From the NCBI RefSeq assembly GCF_004362395.1, contig NZ_SNWE01000018.1:1-64000 (forward strand): a DNA stretch of 64,000 nucleotides, written 5' to 3'. The position numbers and the translations under genes are program-made. Below the pieces are notes generated by a model, which saw only the letters and a program-made list of their open reading frames with translations, searched no databases and had not been told where the DNA came from. Below are positions 1 to 8,588 of the stretch, piece by piece (position 1 is the stretch's first letter; every line of letters starts with the position of its first letter). The DNA is from Salegentibacter sp. 24. Lineage in GTDB: Bacteria; Bacteroidota; Bacteroidia; Flavobacteriales; Flavobacteriaceae.

Positions 1-114
1 TTTTTCTTTAATCGCCAAATCTTTTTTAGAAAAAATTTAGATCTTTTTTTAAAGCATCTTCCTCAAAAGAACGGCAGCGTTGCTCTTTAAAAGCGATCGC
101 TGTTTTTGCGGCTG

Positions 115-144
115 CAAATATACAACCTCTTTTGACTCTGGCAA
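115..144 (-). promoter_or_regulatory. Leftward Bacteroidota-type promoter, proximal copy
   Basis: On the minus strand TTG (142-144), a 19-nt spacer and TATATTTG (115-122) match the consensus exactly. The initiation region reads CAGCCGC, close to the CACCCGC after the tRNA promoter at 16753-16782. The target would lie left of position 1; a stable RNA operon is an inference. Confidence 0.45.
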
Positions 145-271
145 GTGAAAAATAATCTTTTTTTTCACTCCCCTTTTTAAAACCCCTTAAGGCCTTAAAA
201 TATCCGTAATCCCAGTATGCAATGAACGTTGGCTCTTTTAAAACAAGCTTCCCTGTCTCTGTAAGCGGATG

Positions 272-301
272 CAAATATACTGCTGTTTTATTCCCCCGCA
301 A
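272..301 (-). promoter_or_regulatory. Leftward Bacteroidota-type promoter, distal copy
   Basis: On the minus strand a TTG (299-301) is followed after 19 nt by TATATTTG (272-279), which matches the TTG-N19-TAnnTTTG primary-sigma consensus of Bacteroidota. Downstream sequence reads CATCCGC. Nothing coding follows within the window; transcription would run off the left edge. Confidence 0.45.
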
Positions 302-489
302 GCCTATTCCCCTAATTTTTTAAGGAAATCTTAAAACCAATCCTTAAGTTTCTCAATTAAAGGAACTTGTAAGATAAAAAAAATTAAAGAATTTTTAAAA
401 TAGTTCAAGGTTAATTTTTCAAAACAAAAGGACACCCGCATCATTTCTAAATATCAGGAAGAAATTATTGTCCTTTATATATAAGTATA

Positions 490-520
490 TTGCGCAGGCA
501 AAATCAACCTGTTATCTTTG
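490..520 (+). promoter_or_regulatory. Promoter of the thrS operon
   Basis: TTG at 490-492, a 20-nt spacer, then TATCTTTG at 513-520. This is a full match to the Bacteroidota -33/-7 consensus and sits 22 nt before the thrS ATG, so the leader is only about 15 nt. Confidence 0.7.
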
Positions 521-542
521 CGCACATTAAAACTACATATAC

Positions 543-2489
543 ATGATTAAGGTAAGCTTGCCCGATGGCAGTATAAAAGAATTTGAAAAAGGATCCACTC
601 CATTGGATGTAGCTAATAGCATTAGCTCCGGACTGGCCAGAAACGTAATTTCAGCAAAATTCAACAATAATATTGTAGAGGTTTCTACGCCATTAACAAC
701 AGACGGAAGTTTAACCTTATTTACCTGGAAAGATGACGAAGGTAAAAAAGCTTTTTGGCATTCTACCTCTCACGTCATGGCCCAGGCAATAGAAGAGATG
801 TATCCCGGATCTAAATTAACTATTGGACCAGCCATTGAAAATGGATTTTATTATGATGTAGATTTTGGCGATCAAAAAATTTCGGAAAACGATTTTAAAA
901 AAATCGAAGACAGGATGCTTCAGATTGCCCGTGAAAAACACGATTTTAAATTAAGGGAAGTTTCTAAAGAAGATGCTCTCTCCTATTATAAGAAGCAAAA
1001 TAATCAATTCAAAGTAGAATTAATCGAGAACCTGGAAGACGGGGAGATCACGTTCTGCGATCACGATACCTTTACCGATCTTTGTCGCGGTGGTCATATT
1101 CCGAATACCGGATTTATAAAAGCGGTAAAATTAATGAGTGCTGCCGGTGCGTACTGGCGAGGGGATGAAAAAAACAAACAGTTAACGCGTATTTACGGAA
1201 TTTCATTTCCCAAACAAAAGGAGCTCAAAGAATATTTAGAACTTCTTGAAGAAGCAAAGAAAAGAGATCACCGAAAACTAGGGAAAGAACTTGAATTATT
1301 CACTTTTTCTCAAAAAGTCGGCCAGGGACTTCCTTTATGGCTCCCAAAAGGAGCTGCCTTAAGGGAACGCCTTGAAGATTTCTTAAAAAAGGCTCAGAAA
1401 AAAGCTGGTTATGAAATGGTGGTAAGCCCGCATATTGGTCAAAAAGAACTATATGTAACCTCCGGCCACTATGCCAAATATGGAGAAGACAGTTTTCAGC
1501 CAATCAAAACTCCAAATGAGGGAGAAGAGTTTTTACTAAAACCGATGAACTGCCCTCATCACTGTGAAATTTACAACTCTCAATCCTGGAGTTATCGTGA
1601 TCTTCCCAAACGTTTTGCTGAATTCGGTACTGTTTATCGATACGAACAAAGTGGGGAATTACACGGATTGACACGGGTAAGAGGTTTTACCCAGGATGAT
1701 GCACATATTTTTTGCACTCCTGATCAGTTAGACGAGGAATTCAAAAAAGTAATAGATCTTACTTTATATGTATTCGATTCTTTAGGTTTTGAAAATTTTA
1801 CTGCACAGGTTTCCCTGAGAGATCCGGAAAATAAAGAAAAATATATTGGATCTGACCAGGTTTGGGATAAAGCCGAAACTGCCATTATTAATGCAGCCAA
1901 GGAAAAGGGCCTTAATTATGTAGTAGAAACTGGAGAAGCAGCTTTTTACGGACCTAAGTTAGATTTTATGGTAAAAGATGCCCTTGGCAGAAGCTGGCAA
2001 CTTGGCACCATACAGGTAGATTACAACCTGCCAGAACGCTTTGAACTTACCTACAAAGGAAGTGACAATGAGACACATCGTCCGGTAATGATTCACCGAG
2101 CCCCTTTTGGTAGTATGGAACGTTTTATCGCTATATTATTGGAACATACAGCAGGTAACTTCCCACTGTGGTTAATGCCGGAACAAGCTATGGTGCTCTC
2201 AATCAGCGAGAAATATGAAAAATACGCTCAAAAAGTTTTAACTTTGCTGGAAAATAACGAAATTCGCGCTTTGGCAGACAACCGGAATGAGACCATTGGA
2301 AAGAAAATCCGCGAGGCAGAAATGAATAAATTCCCGTATATGTTGATTATAGGGGAACAGGAAGAAAAGGATGGTACGGTTTCTGTACGAAAAAGAGGGG
2401 AAGGTGATATAGGTACAATGCCTGTAGAGGACTTTGCCGCTATTATAAATAACGAAATTAAAAAAACGTTGAAAACGTTTGAAGTTTAA
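543..2489 (+). CDS. thrS: Threonyl-tRNA synthetase
   Basis: Charges tRNA-Thr with threonine in the cytoplasm and edits mischarged Ser-tRNA. The 648 residues have full family length. The order is an N-terminal TGS domain (1-60), the editing domain with His73 and His77 (HSTSH) plus Cys181 and His185 (CRGGH), the class II catalytic core, and a C-terminal anticodon-binding domain (about 545-640). The catalytic zinc ligands are visible as Cys337 (MNCPHH) and His388 (DDAHIF), with the third in MIHRAP. The start follows a strong promoter at 490-520. It is the first gene of the thrS-infC-rpmI-rplT operon, an arrangement conserved across bacteria; infC follows after 17 nt. Confidence 0.98.
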   Translation: MIKVSLPDGSIKEFEKGSTPLDVANSISSGLARNVISAKFNNNIVEVSTPLTTDGSLTLFTWKDDEGKKAFWHSTSHVMAQAIEEMYPGSKLTIGPAIENGFYYDVDFGDQKISENDFKKIEDRMLQIAREKHDFKLREVSKEDALSYYKKQNNQFKVELIENLEDGEITFCDHDTFTDLCRGGHIPNTGFIKAVKLMSAAGAYWRGDEKNKQLTRIYGISFPKQKELKEYLELLEEAKKRDHRKLGKELELFTFSQKVGQGLPLWLPKGAALRERLEDFLKKAQKKAGYEMVVSPHIGQKELYVTSGHYAKYGEDSFQPIKTPNEGEEFLLKPMNCPHHCEIYNSQSWSYRDLPKRFAEFGTVYRYEQSGELHGLTRVRGFTQDDAHIFCTPDQLDEEFKKVIDLTLYVFDSLGFENFTAQVSLRDPENKEKYIGSDQVWDKAETAIINAAKEKGLNYVVETGEAAFYGPKLDFMVKDALGRSWQLGTIQVDYNLPERFELTYKGSDNETHRPVMIHRAPFGSMERFIAILLEHTAGNFPLWLMPEQAMVLSISEKYEKYAQKVLTLLENNEIRALADNRNETIGKKIREAEMNKFPYMLIIGEQEEKDGTVSVRKRGEGDIGTMPVEDFAAIINNEIKKTLKTFEV

Positions 2490-2506
2490 CCAAAAATAGA
2501 TCAGCC

Positions 2507-3064
2507 ATAGCAATACGTAGAAAAAAATCGAAAAGACCGCTTAGAGCAGTTAAAGAGGATCAACACCGGATTAACCAAAAAATCAGGGCAGAAGAAGTTC
2601 GTCTTGTAGGTGATAATGTAGAAATGGGTGTTTATCCAACCAAGGAAGCATTAACGATAGCCGAAGATTTAGGTTTGGATTTAGTCGAAATATCTCCGGA
2701 TGCTAAACCACCAGTGGTAAAAGCGATGGATTACAAGAAGTTTCTTTACGAACAAAAGAAGCGCGAGAAGGTAATGAAAGCTAAAGCCAGTAAGGTTGTC
2801 GTAAAAGAAATACGTTTTGGTCCAAATACAGATGATCACGATTACGAATTTAAAAAACGTAATGCAGAAAAATTTTTAAAAGATGGTGCAAAGCTGAAGG
2901 CTTTCGTATTTTTTAAGGGTCGCTCTATCGTATTTAAAGATAAAGGAGAAATCCTACTTCTTAGACTAGCTCAGGATCTTGAAGAACTTGGAAAAGTAGA
3001 ACAAATGCCAAAACTGGAAGGAAAACGTATGACTATGTTTTTATCGCCCAGAAAAGCAAAATAG
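2507..3064 (+). CDS. infC: Translation initiation factor IF-3, AUA start codon
   Basis: Binds the 30S subunit, keeps 50S off and proofreads the initiator tRNA and start codon. The first ATG in frame (2624) falls inside the conserved N-domain, after VRLVGDNVE, so it cannot be the start. The frame is open upstream and reads [15 protein letters not shown] before [14 protein letters not shown], as in flavobacterial IF-3. The residue aligned with the initiator Met is ATA at 2507-2509; no ATG, GTG or TTG occurs in frame between the thrS stop and 2624. A near-cognate start fits the known autoregulation of IF-3 (AUU in E. coli). From the AUA the product is 185 residues, normal for the family. Identity is certain; the exact start codon is inferred. 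Confidence 0.93.
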   Translation: MAIRRKKSKRPLRAVKEDQHRINQKIRAEEVRLVGDNVEMGVYPTKEALTIAEDLGLDLVEISPDAKPPVVKAMDYKKFLYEQKKREKVMKAKASKVVVKEIRFGPNTDDHDYEFKKRNAEKFLKDGAKLKAFVFFKGRSIVFKDKGEILLLRLAQDLEELGKVEQMPKLEGKRMTMFLSPRKAK

Positions 3065-3100
3065 TATAATAAGAGAGTTATAATATAAAAAGAGGATAAC

Positions 3101-3298
3101 ATGCCTAAAATGAAAACAAAATCTAGTGCTAAAAAGCGTTTCAAGCTTACCGGTACTGGAAAAATAAAAAGAAAGCACGCGTTTAAAAGTCACATCTTAA
3201 CAAAGAAGTCTAAAAAACGTAAGCTGGCTTTAACGCATAGTACTTTAGTACATGATGCAGACAAGTCCAATGTTAAACTTATGTTGCGTTTAAAGTAA
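3101..3298 (+). CDS. rpmI: 50S ribosomal protein L35
   Basis: Small basic protein of the large ribosomal subunit, 65 residues, the usual length. It opens with [14 protein letters not shown] and is rich in Lys/Arg ([15 protein letters not shown]), the L35 signature. It lies 36 nt after infC and 142 nt before rplT in the thrS operon. That longer-than-usual gap holds a hairpin (3350-3370) that may serve L20 control. Confidence 0.97.
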   Translation: MPKMKTKSSAKKRFKLTGTGKIKRKHAFKSHILTKKSKKRKLALTHSTLVHDADKSNVKLMLRLK

Positions 3299-3349
3299 CA
3301 ATAAGCTCTTAACGGTTTAAATAATTTAAAAACCCTGGAGTTGGGCAAA

Positions 3350-3370
3350 ATTTGAAATCAGGTTTCAAAT
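3350..3370 (+). promoter_or_regulatory. Hairpin in the rpmI-rplT gap, possible L20 leader
   Basis: ATTTGAAA (3350-3357), a 5-nt loop and TTTCAAAT (3363-3370) form a perfect 8-bp stem. A third copy of the arm, AATTTGAAAT, follows at about 3374-3383 and could compete for pairing. There is no U-tract, so it does not look like a simple terminator. In other bacteria L20 represses its own operon by binding leader RNA; a similar role here is an inference. Confidence 0.35.
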
Positions 3371-3440
3371 GTTAATTTGAAATCTTTTCTTATTTTAAAA
3401 GTGCAGTTATGCTGCCGCCTGCTACAAAATACATAAAAAT

Positions 3441-3785
3441 ATGCCAAGATCAGTAAATTCAGTTGCCAAGAGAGCCAGAAGAAAAAAGGTTCTTAAGCAA
3501 GCAAAAGGTTACTTCGGACGTCGTAAAAACGTTTGGACAGTAGCTAAAAATGCGGTGGAAAAAGCAATGCTTTATTCATATAGAGACCGCAAAGTTAAGA
3601 AACGTAATTTCCGTTCACTATGGATATTGCGTATCAACGCTGCAGCCCGTGAACACGGTATGTCTTATTCTCAATTTATGGGAGCTGCAAAAGCAAATGG
3701 AATAGGTTTAAACCGTAAGGTACTTGCCGATTTAGCAATGAACCATCCAGAAGCTTTTAAAGCCGTTGTAGATAAAGTAAAATAA
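3441..3785 (+). CDS. rplT: 50S ribosomal protein L20
   Basis: Large-subunit assembly protein binding 23S rRNA, 114 residues, family-typical. The start [19 protein letters not shown] and the segment [16 protein letters not shown] are diagnostic. In many bacteria L20 is also the translational repressor of its own operon. It is the last gene of the thrS operon; a strong terminator follows at 3812-3841. Confidence 0.97.
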   Translation: MPRSVNSVAKRARRKKVLKQAKGYFGRRKNVWTVAKNAVEKAMLYSYRDRKVKKRNFRSLWILRINAAAREHGMSYSQFMGAAKANGIGLNRKVLADLAMNHPEAFKAVVDKVK

Positions 3786-3811
3786 ATACAAATAATTATA
3801 CTCTCTTATTT

Positions 3812-3841
3812 AAAATCCGGTTCAATGAACCGGATTTTTTT
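3812..3841. terminator. Bidirectional terminator between rplT and yjbQ
   Basis: AAAATCCGGTTC, a 3-nt loop and GAACCGGATTTT with a run of seven T. The A-run on the other side lets it serve the convergent gene at 3861 as well. Confidence 0.85.
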
Positions 3842-3860
3842 GCTTTAGTTTTCCCCAGGA

Positions 3861-4283
3861 TTATACTCCGTAGAGGCTTAAAACAAGTTTTCGGGCACCA
3901 CCATTATTTCTATGTTCTGCCAAATAAATTCCCTGCCAGGTTCCTAAGTTCAATTTTCCACGGGTCACGGGAATCTGTAATGAATTTCCAAGCAAGGAAG
4001 CCTTAATATGCGCCGGCATATCATCAGGACCCTCTTGGGTATGTTTATAATAGGGCATATTTTCCGGAACCATTTCGTTAAAGTGACTTTCAAAATCTTC
4101 AAGAACCGTTGGATCGGCGTTTTCATTTATCGTTATTCCTGCAGAAGTATGCTTAATAAACACCTGCAAAATACCTGCATTGATTTCCTGCAATTCCTGC
4201 AAGTGTTTTTCTATTTCGTCTGTGACAATATGGAAACCCCTAGATCTGGCTTTTAATTTTATTTCTTTCTGAAAAAATTTCAT
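3861..4283 (-). CDS. YjbQ family protein (UPF0047)
   Basis: A 140-residue member of the YjbQ/UPF0047 family, for which a weak thiamine-phosphate synthase activity has been reported in some members; the physiological role is unsettled. The signatures are visible: HTSAGITINENADPTV in the middle and GTWQGIYLAEHRN near the C-terminus, which hold the conserved metal/active-site His and Glu residues. Length is typical. It is convergent with rplT and shares its terminator. A short hydrophobic open frame lies directly upstream (4289-4405) but lacks a normal start. Confidence 0.88.
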   Translation of the reverse strand: MKFFQKEIKLKARSRGFHIVTDEIEKHLQELQEINAGILQVFIKHTSAGITINENADPTVLEDFESHFNEMVPENMPYYKHTQEGPDDMPAHIKASLLGNSLQIPVTRGKLNLGTWQGIYLAEHRNNGGARKLVLSLYGV

Positions 4284-4473
4284 AGTCCCTACTTAATATG
4301 TTCCTTTAAATAAATTCCTGTTGCCGTTAAAAGGCCTATTAAAATTAATAAAAAACTATAGATCTGTGATGAAACAATAAAAATATCAGTTAAATATAAT
4401 ACCAGCTAAATAACCAATACAAGCTCAAGGTTAATTATACTTCATATTTTTATCCGCTTATCGATTTTTACTA

Positions 4474-5823
4474 TCAGGTTTTTCGCGGTTCTTTCTTAGC
4501 GGCAGGAAAAAGAACATTATTTAGGATAAGTCGATACCCTGGTGAAGTTGGGTGTAATTCCAATTCAGTTTTAGGGTCCCCTACCCTGTGCTGATAGTCT
4601 TCTGGATCATGCCCCCCATAGAAGGTGAAAAAGCCTTTTCCTTTTACTCCATGGATATAACGAGCTTCACCATTTAATCTACTTTCCCCCATAACCAAAA
4701 CATTTGCCTTTATATTATCGGGATTATAAGCAGTCGTTTGTCCCATAAATCCCTTAACCAGGCGTGTATGGTTTTGTGTCAACATCGTAGGCACGACATC
4801 CCACTTTGCGGAAAAATCCATCAAGGTAAAATAATCGGTTTCTTTAGGAATATTTCTTTTAGCAGTCATATCTATGGAAGAAAATTCATAAACCATCGGA
4901 TCGCGCTCCAGGATAAAATCGGTAAAAGCAAATGTACTGCTAAAGGCTATTTTGGACTGGTACCCAGGCTCGCTAGGATCACCATCAAACATAGCTTCGG
5001 CAATATCTACACCTTCAGCCGCAAGGGCGATATCAAAACTATCGGTAGCGCTACACATGGCAAACATAAATCCACCCCCAACCACATACTCTTTTATTTT
5101 TAACGCAACAGCAAGTTTTTCCTTAGATACCTTATCATAACCCAGTTTTTGGGCTAAGGATTCAGCGTTCTCTTTTTCCTGAATGTACCACGGAGCCGTT
5201 CTAAACGTTCGGTAAAATTTCCCGTATTGTCCGGTAAAATCCTCGTGATGCAAATGCAACCAATCAAATAAAACCAGCGCATCATTTAAAACAGCTTCAT
5301 CATAAATAGTCTCATAGGGAATTTCAGCATAAGTAAGAGCCATAGTTACCGCATCATCCCAGGGTTTATTCCCCTGAGGCGAATACACCGCTATTTTAGG
5401 TGCCTTTTCCAATACCACAGTTTCCATGTTTTTTGACGGACTACTGATTTGCTCAAGGATTGCCTGTGTTTTTTGGTCGCTTATTATTTCAAATGACACT
5501 CCCCGTATTTGGCATTCCCGGCGCAATTCCTCGGTATCAGAGACTAAAAATGAACCTCCACGGTAATTAAGCAACCACCTAACTTCCAATGCTTCTTCCA
5601 AAGCAAAGTAAGTCACTCCATAAGCTTTAAGATGATTTTTTTGAGAATCCTCATCCATGGGGATAAGCAATTGTGAAGCTGAGGCCGGGAAGCAACTCAA
5701 AAAAAGAAAAACTAAAAAGACCAGAAAAAGGGTTTTCTTTCCGTTTCTCTGGTCTTTTGCAATTATATTATTTAAGGTTTGCTTATCTATTTTAATGAAA
5801 CTATTAAAAGGGTACTTCGTCAT
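4474..5823 (-). CDS. Secreted GATase-like protein ('asparagine synthetase B'-type)
   Basis: Belongs to a flavobacterial family often named asparagine synthetase B, although no AsnB domains are visible. A signal peptide (about KKTLFLVFLVFLFLS, then ASASQ) points to export. The body resembles a ThuA/GATase1-like fold: KIAVYSPQGNKPWDD as first strand, LHLHHEDFTGQYGKF, and GGGFMFAMCSATDSFD with a Cys where a nucleophile would sit. The start is doubtful. The longest frame begins at 5844; 5823 is the last ATG before the signal peptide and gives 449 residues. Both overlap the end of dnaB (stop at 5804). An 11-bp hairpin (5715-5758) falls within the signal-peptide codons. Function unknown. Confidence 0.7.
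   Translation of the reverse strand: MTKYPFNSFIKIDKQTLNNIIAKDQRNGKKTLFLVFLVFLFLSCFPASASQLLIPMDEDSQKNHLKAYGVTYFALEEALEVRWLLNYRGGSFLVSDTEELRRECQIRGVSFEIISDQKTQAILEQISSPSKNMETVVLEKAPKIAVYSPQGNKPWDDAVTMALTYAEIPYETIYDEAVLNDALVLFDWLHLHHEDFTGQYGKFYRTFRTAPWYIQEKENAESLAQKLGYDKVSKEKLAVALKIKEYVVGGGFMFAMCSATDSFDIALAAEGVDIAEAMFDGDPSEPGYQSKIAFSSTFAFTDFILERDPMVYEFSSIDMTAKRNIPKETDYFTLMDFSAKWDVVPTMLTQNHTRLVKGFMGQTTAYNPDNIKANVLVMGESRLNGEARYIHGVKGKGFFTFYGGHDPEDYQHRVGDPKTELELHPTSPGYRLILNNVLFPAAKKEPRKT
5715..5758 (-). terminator. Hairpin after dnaB inside the next gene's 5' end
   Basis: AAAAGACCAGA (5715-5725) and TCTGGTCTTTT (5748-5758) form a perfect 11-bp stem with a 22-nt loop. On the minus strand it is followed by AGTTTTTCTTTTTTT, so it resembles a terminator about 45 nt after the dnaB stop. 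It lies in the coding frame of the following gene, where it could act as an attenuator. Confidence 0.45.
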
Positions 5824-7369
5824 CGTCATCATTATTAATCCCACTATTCATCGAACTACCAAAGGCTTCATTTGCACTGGGATTTGGTAGGTTTGGAGTT
5901 CCAAAGTCATTGTCTTCATTTTCACCGGTATTCATTTTTGAATGATATTCGAAAGGCGAATCGAATTCTTCTAAGTTATCAAATTTACCAAGATGACCAA
6001 TAAATTTAAGCCGGATATTTTCAAGACCACCGTTCCTATGTTTGGCAACAATAAATTCCCCTTGTCCATCGGTTGGAGTGCGTTCTTCATCATCCCATTC
6101 TTCAATCTTATAATATTCGGGACGGTAAATAAAGGAAACAATATCAGCATCCTGTTCAATAGCCCCTGATTCCCTAAGGTCAGAGAGCAATGGGCGTTTA
6201 CTTCCGCCCCTTGTTTCTACCGCACGCGATAACTGTGAAAGGGCAATTACCGGAATATTTAATTCCTTGGCCAATGCTTTAAGGTTTCGGGAAATCGTAG
6301 AGATCTCCTGTTCCCTGTTTCCTCCGCCTTTTTGGCTTCCACCCGCCGTCATTAACTGCAAATAATCAATTACGATTAGTTTAATTCCGTGCTGGGATGC
6401 TAATCTTCTGGCCTTTGCGCGAAGATCGAAAATGGAAAGCGAAGGCGTATCATCTATAAATAACGGCGCGTTTTCAAGATCTTTCACCTTTACGTTAAGT
6501 TGCTCCCATTCGTGTTTTTCAAGGTTTCCGGTTCTTAATTTTTCTGATGAAAGACCGGTTTCCGATGATATTAATCGGGTGATCAACTGCACTGCGGACA
6601 TTTCTAAGGAAAAGAAGGCCACCGGCATATTTTGACCAACAGAAATATTTCTGGCCATAGACAAGGTCAATGCTGTTTTACCCATACCGGGACGAGCAGC
6701 AACAATAATAAGGTCACTGGGCTGCCAACCGGAAGTTAACTGGTCCAGTTTATCGAATCCTGACGGAACACCACTTAAACCTTCCTTATTCGAGATTTCT
6801 TCAATTCGGTTTTTTGCCTGAATCACCAAACTCTGGGCAGTCTCCGTGGATTTTTGAATATTCCCCTGGGTTACTTCATATAATTTAGCTTCAGCACTGT
6901 CTAAAAGATCAAAAACATCGGTTGATTCATCATAAGCTTCTTCAATTATTTCGTTAGATATTTTAATAAGACTCCGCTGGATGTATTTCTGAAGAATAAT
7001 ACGAGCGTGAAACTCAATATGTGCAGAAGATGATACCTTTTGCGTTAATTGAATAAGGTAATAATCGCCTCCCGTCTTTTCAAAATTACCATCCTTCTTC
7101 AACTGGTTTGAAACGGTTAATAAGTCAATGGCTTCTGTATTCTCAAAGAGTTTATGTATGGCTTCGAAAATTAATTTATGGGAGTTTTTATAAAAAGCAT
7201 CAGGACTAAGGATATCAATGATCTCATCTACTCCTTTTTTGTCAATCATCATCGCTCCCAATACAACTTCTTCTAAATCAACAGCTTGTGGCGGAAGCTT
7301 GCCTCTTTCAAGGCTAATAACATTGCTTGTTTTTGTTGAAAATTGCTGCGGGGCGGTCATTTTATCCAT
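5804..7369 (-). CDS. dnaB: Replicative DNA helicase DnaB
   Basis: Hexameric 5'-3' helicase that unwinds DNA at the replication fork and recruits primase. The 521 residues comprise the N-terminal primase-interacting domain (about 25-130), a linker, and the RecA-like core with Walker A ARPGMGKTA at 225-233, Walker B (IVIDYLQL), and the DnaB motif SQLSRAVETR. The C-terminus is an acidic, disordered tail ending DDDDDEVPF. No intein interrupts the core, a common insertion site in this family. It is transcribed leftward; its end overlaps the following gene by about 20 nt or more. Confidence 0.97.
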   Translation of the reverse strand: MDKMTAPQQFSTKTSNVISLERGKLPPQAVDLEEVVLGAMMIDKKGVDEIIDILSPDAFYKNSHKLIFEAIHKLFENTEAIDLLTVSNQLKKDGNFEKTGGDYYLIQLTQKVSSSAHIEFHARIILQKYIQRSLIKISNEIIEEAYDESTDVFDLLDSAEAKLYEVTQGNIQKSTETAQSLVIQAKNRIEEISNKEGLSGVPSGFDKLDQLTSGWQPSDLIIVAARPGMGKTALTLSMARNISVGQNMPVAFFSLEMSAVQLITRLISSETGLSSEKLRTGNLEKHEWEQLNVKVKDLENAPLFIDDTPSLSIFDLRAKARRLASQHGIKLIVIDYLQLMTAGGSQKGGGNREQEISTISRNLKALAKELNIPVIALSQLSRAVETRGGSKRPLLSDLRESGAIEQDADIVSFIYRPEYYKIEEWDDEERTPTDGQGEFIVAKHRNGGLENIRLKFIGHLGKFDNLEEFDSPFEYHSKMNTGENEDNDFGTPNLPNPSANEAFGSSMNSGINNDDDDEVPF

Positions 7370-7481
7370 ATTACGAAAGTATAAAAATTGTTAAGAGCAT
7401 CTTAATATTAGATCAGTTACTTAATTAACCGGTCTTCAACAATTAGGTTGTTGAAAACTTAATTTTAGTGTTGATAAGTGC

Positions 7482-7507
7482 AAAAAAAACCGAAACCAGG
7501 GTTTCGG
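7482..7507 (-). terminator. Terminator of accA
   Basis: On the minus strand CCGAAAC, a 4-nt loop and GTTTCGG are followed by eight U. It lies about 30 nt after the accA stop and just upstream of dnaB. Confidence 0.85.
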
Positions 7508-7536
7508 AAATTTAATAAGATATGATAGGTAAGGTT

Positions 7537-8490
7537 TTAGCCTTTAAATACTCCCATATCTAAATACTTGTCCATTCTTTTATTCACTAAATCTGTTGGT
7601 GATAAGTTTTTAAATTCAGAATATGCCCCTAAAATTGCATTTTTTACCGTATCAAAAGTTTCCTCTCTATTGCTATGAGCACCTCCAATTGGTTCTTTCA
7701 CAATTTCATCAATCAGTTTCTGTTTTTTCATATCCTTGGCAGTGAGCTTTAATGCATCCGCTGCCTGTTCCTTGAACTCCCAGCTACGCCAAAGAATAGA
7801 AGAACAGGATTCCGGAGAAATTACCGAATACCAGGTGTTTTCAAGCATCATCACCTTATCTCCAACTCCAATACCTAAAGCACCTCCACTGGCACCTTCT
7901 CCAATTATAACTACTATAATCGGCACTTTTAACCTGGTCATTTCCAGAATATTTCGGGCAATAGCCTCGCCCTGTCCGCGCTCTTCGGCTTCAAGCCCCG
8001 GATAGGCTCCAGGAGTATCAACAAAGGTTACCACAGGAAGCCCAAACTTCTCTGCCGATTTCATCAAACGTAAAGCTTTTCGATAACCTTCAGGATTTGC
8101 CATCCCAAAATTTCTGTACTGCCTGGTTTTAGTATTATAACCTTTTTGCTGGCCAATGAACATAAAACTCTGATCTTCAATCTTACCGAGTCCACCAATC
8201 ATGGCTTTATCATCCTTTACATTTCTATCGCCATGGAGCTCTAAAAACGTATCCCCACAAATAGCGTTTATATAATCTAAAGTATATGGGCGGTTAGGAT
8301 GCCTGGAAAGTTGAACCCTTTGCCAGGCTGTTAAATTCTTATATATATCTTTTCGGGTCTCTTTTAATTTCTTTTCAATTTGCCTGCAGGTAGCCGTAAC
8401 ATCAACATCGCTCTCTGCACCTATGTTACAGGCTTTTGCATACTGCTCTTCCAGCTCTTTAATGGGTAATTCAAATTCTAAATATTCCAT
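7537..8490 (-). CDS. accA: Acetyl-CoA carboxylase carboxyltransferase subunit alpha
   Basis: Transfers the carboxyl group from biotin to acetyl-CoA with AccD, giving malonyl-CoA for fatty acid synthesis. The 317 residues match the usual length of about 320. The carboxyltransferase core is clear: [39 protein letters not shown] and [14 protein letters not shown]. The N-terminal coiled segment (1-60) contacts AccD. accD is not in the window. A -7 element TATATTTG lies at 8522-8529, and a terminator follows the gene. Confidence 0.97.
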   Translation of the reverse strand: MEYLEFELPIKELEEQYAKACNIGAESDVDVTATCRQIEKKLKETRKDIYKNLTAWQRVQLSRHPNRPYTLDYINAICGDTFLELHGDRNVKDDKAMIGGLGKIEDQSFMFIGQQKGYNTKTRQYRNFGMANPEGYRKALRLMKSAEKFGLPVVTFVDTPGAYPGLEAEERGQGEAIARNILEMTRLKVPIIVVIIGEGASGGALGIGVGDKVMMLENTWYSVISPESCSSILWRSWEFKEQAADALKLTAKDMKKQKLIDEIVKEPIGGAHSNREETFDTVKNAILGAYSEFKNLSPTDLVNKRMDKYLDMGVFKG

Positions 8491-8521
8491 AAGTTGCTAT
8501 GGTTTGTTTTTTATTAGCTTA

Positions 8522-8529
8522 CAAATATA
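8522..8529 (-). promoter_or_regulatory. -7 element of accA promoter
   Basis: CAAATATA on the plus strand is TATATTTG on the minus strand, 31 nt before the accA ATG. No good -33 TTG at the expected distance. Confidence 0.5.
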
Positions 8530-8588
8530 ACAAACTTTAAAAGGAAGAAATATGCAGAATGACCATTAATTTTGAGAAATCTACTAAC

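Larger units (their letters stand above)
1..542. other. Gene-free left edge with tandem leftward promoter units
   Basis: No convincing coding sequence is present. The one open frame here (26-301, minus) begins with TTG and its first bases are themselves the -33 element of a promoter, so I do not accept it as a gene. The stretch holds two leftward promoter-like units about 157 bp apart (listed separately) and, at 490-520, the rightward thrS promoter. The two leftward units share TATATTTGCA followed by a base and CCGC, and about 25 nt further on a TTTTAAA..GAGC.AACG block. They therefore look like diverged copies of one unit. 300-480 is AT-rich with nothing recognisable. Confidence 0.5.

Noticed and set aside
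26-301. 91-codon open frame on the minus strand before thrS
   Set aside because: It starts with TTG that doubles as a -33 promoter element, and its sequence contains both leftward promoters; no recognisable domain.
2624-3064. infC starting at the first ATG
   Set aside because: This would remove a conserved part of the IF-3 N-domain; the frame upstream encodes the expected residues.
4738-5140. Open frames opposite the secreted GATase-like gene and similar antisense frames elsewhere
   Set aside because: They lie entirely within well-supported genes on the other strand and show no domain features.
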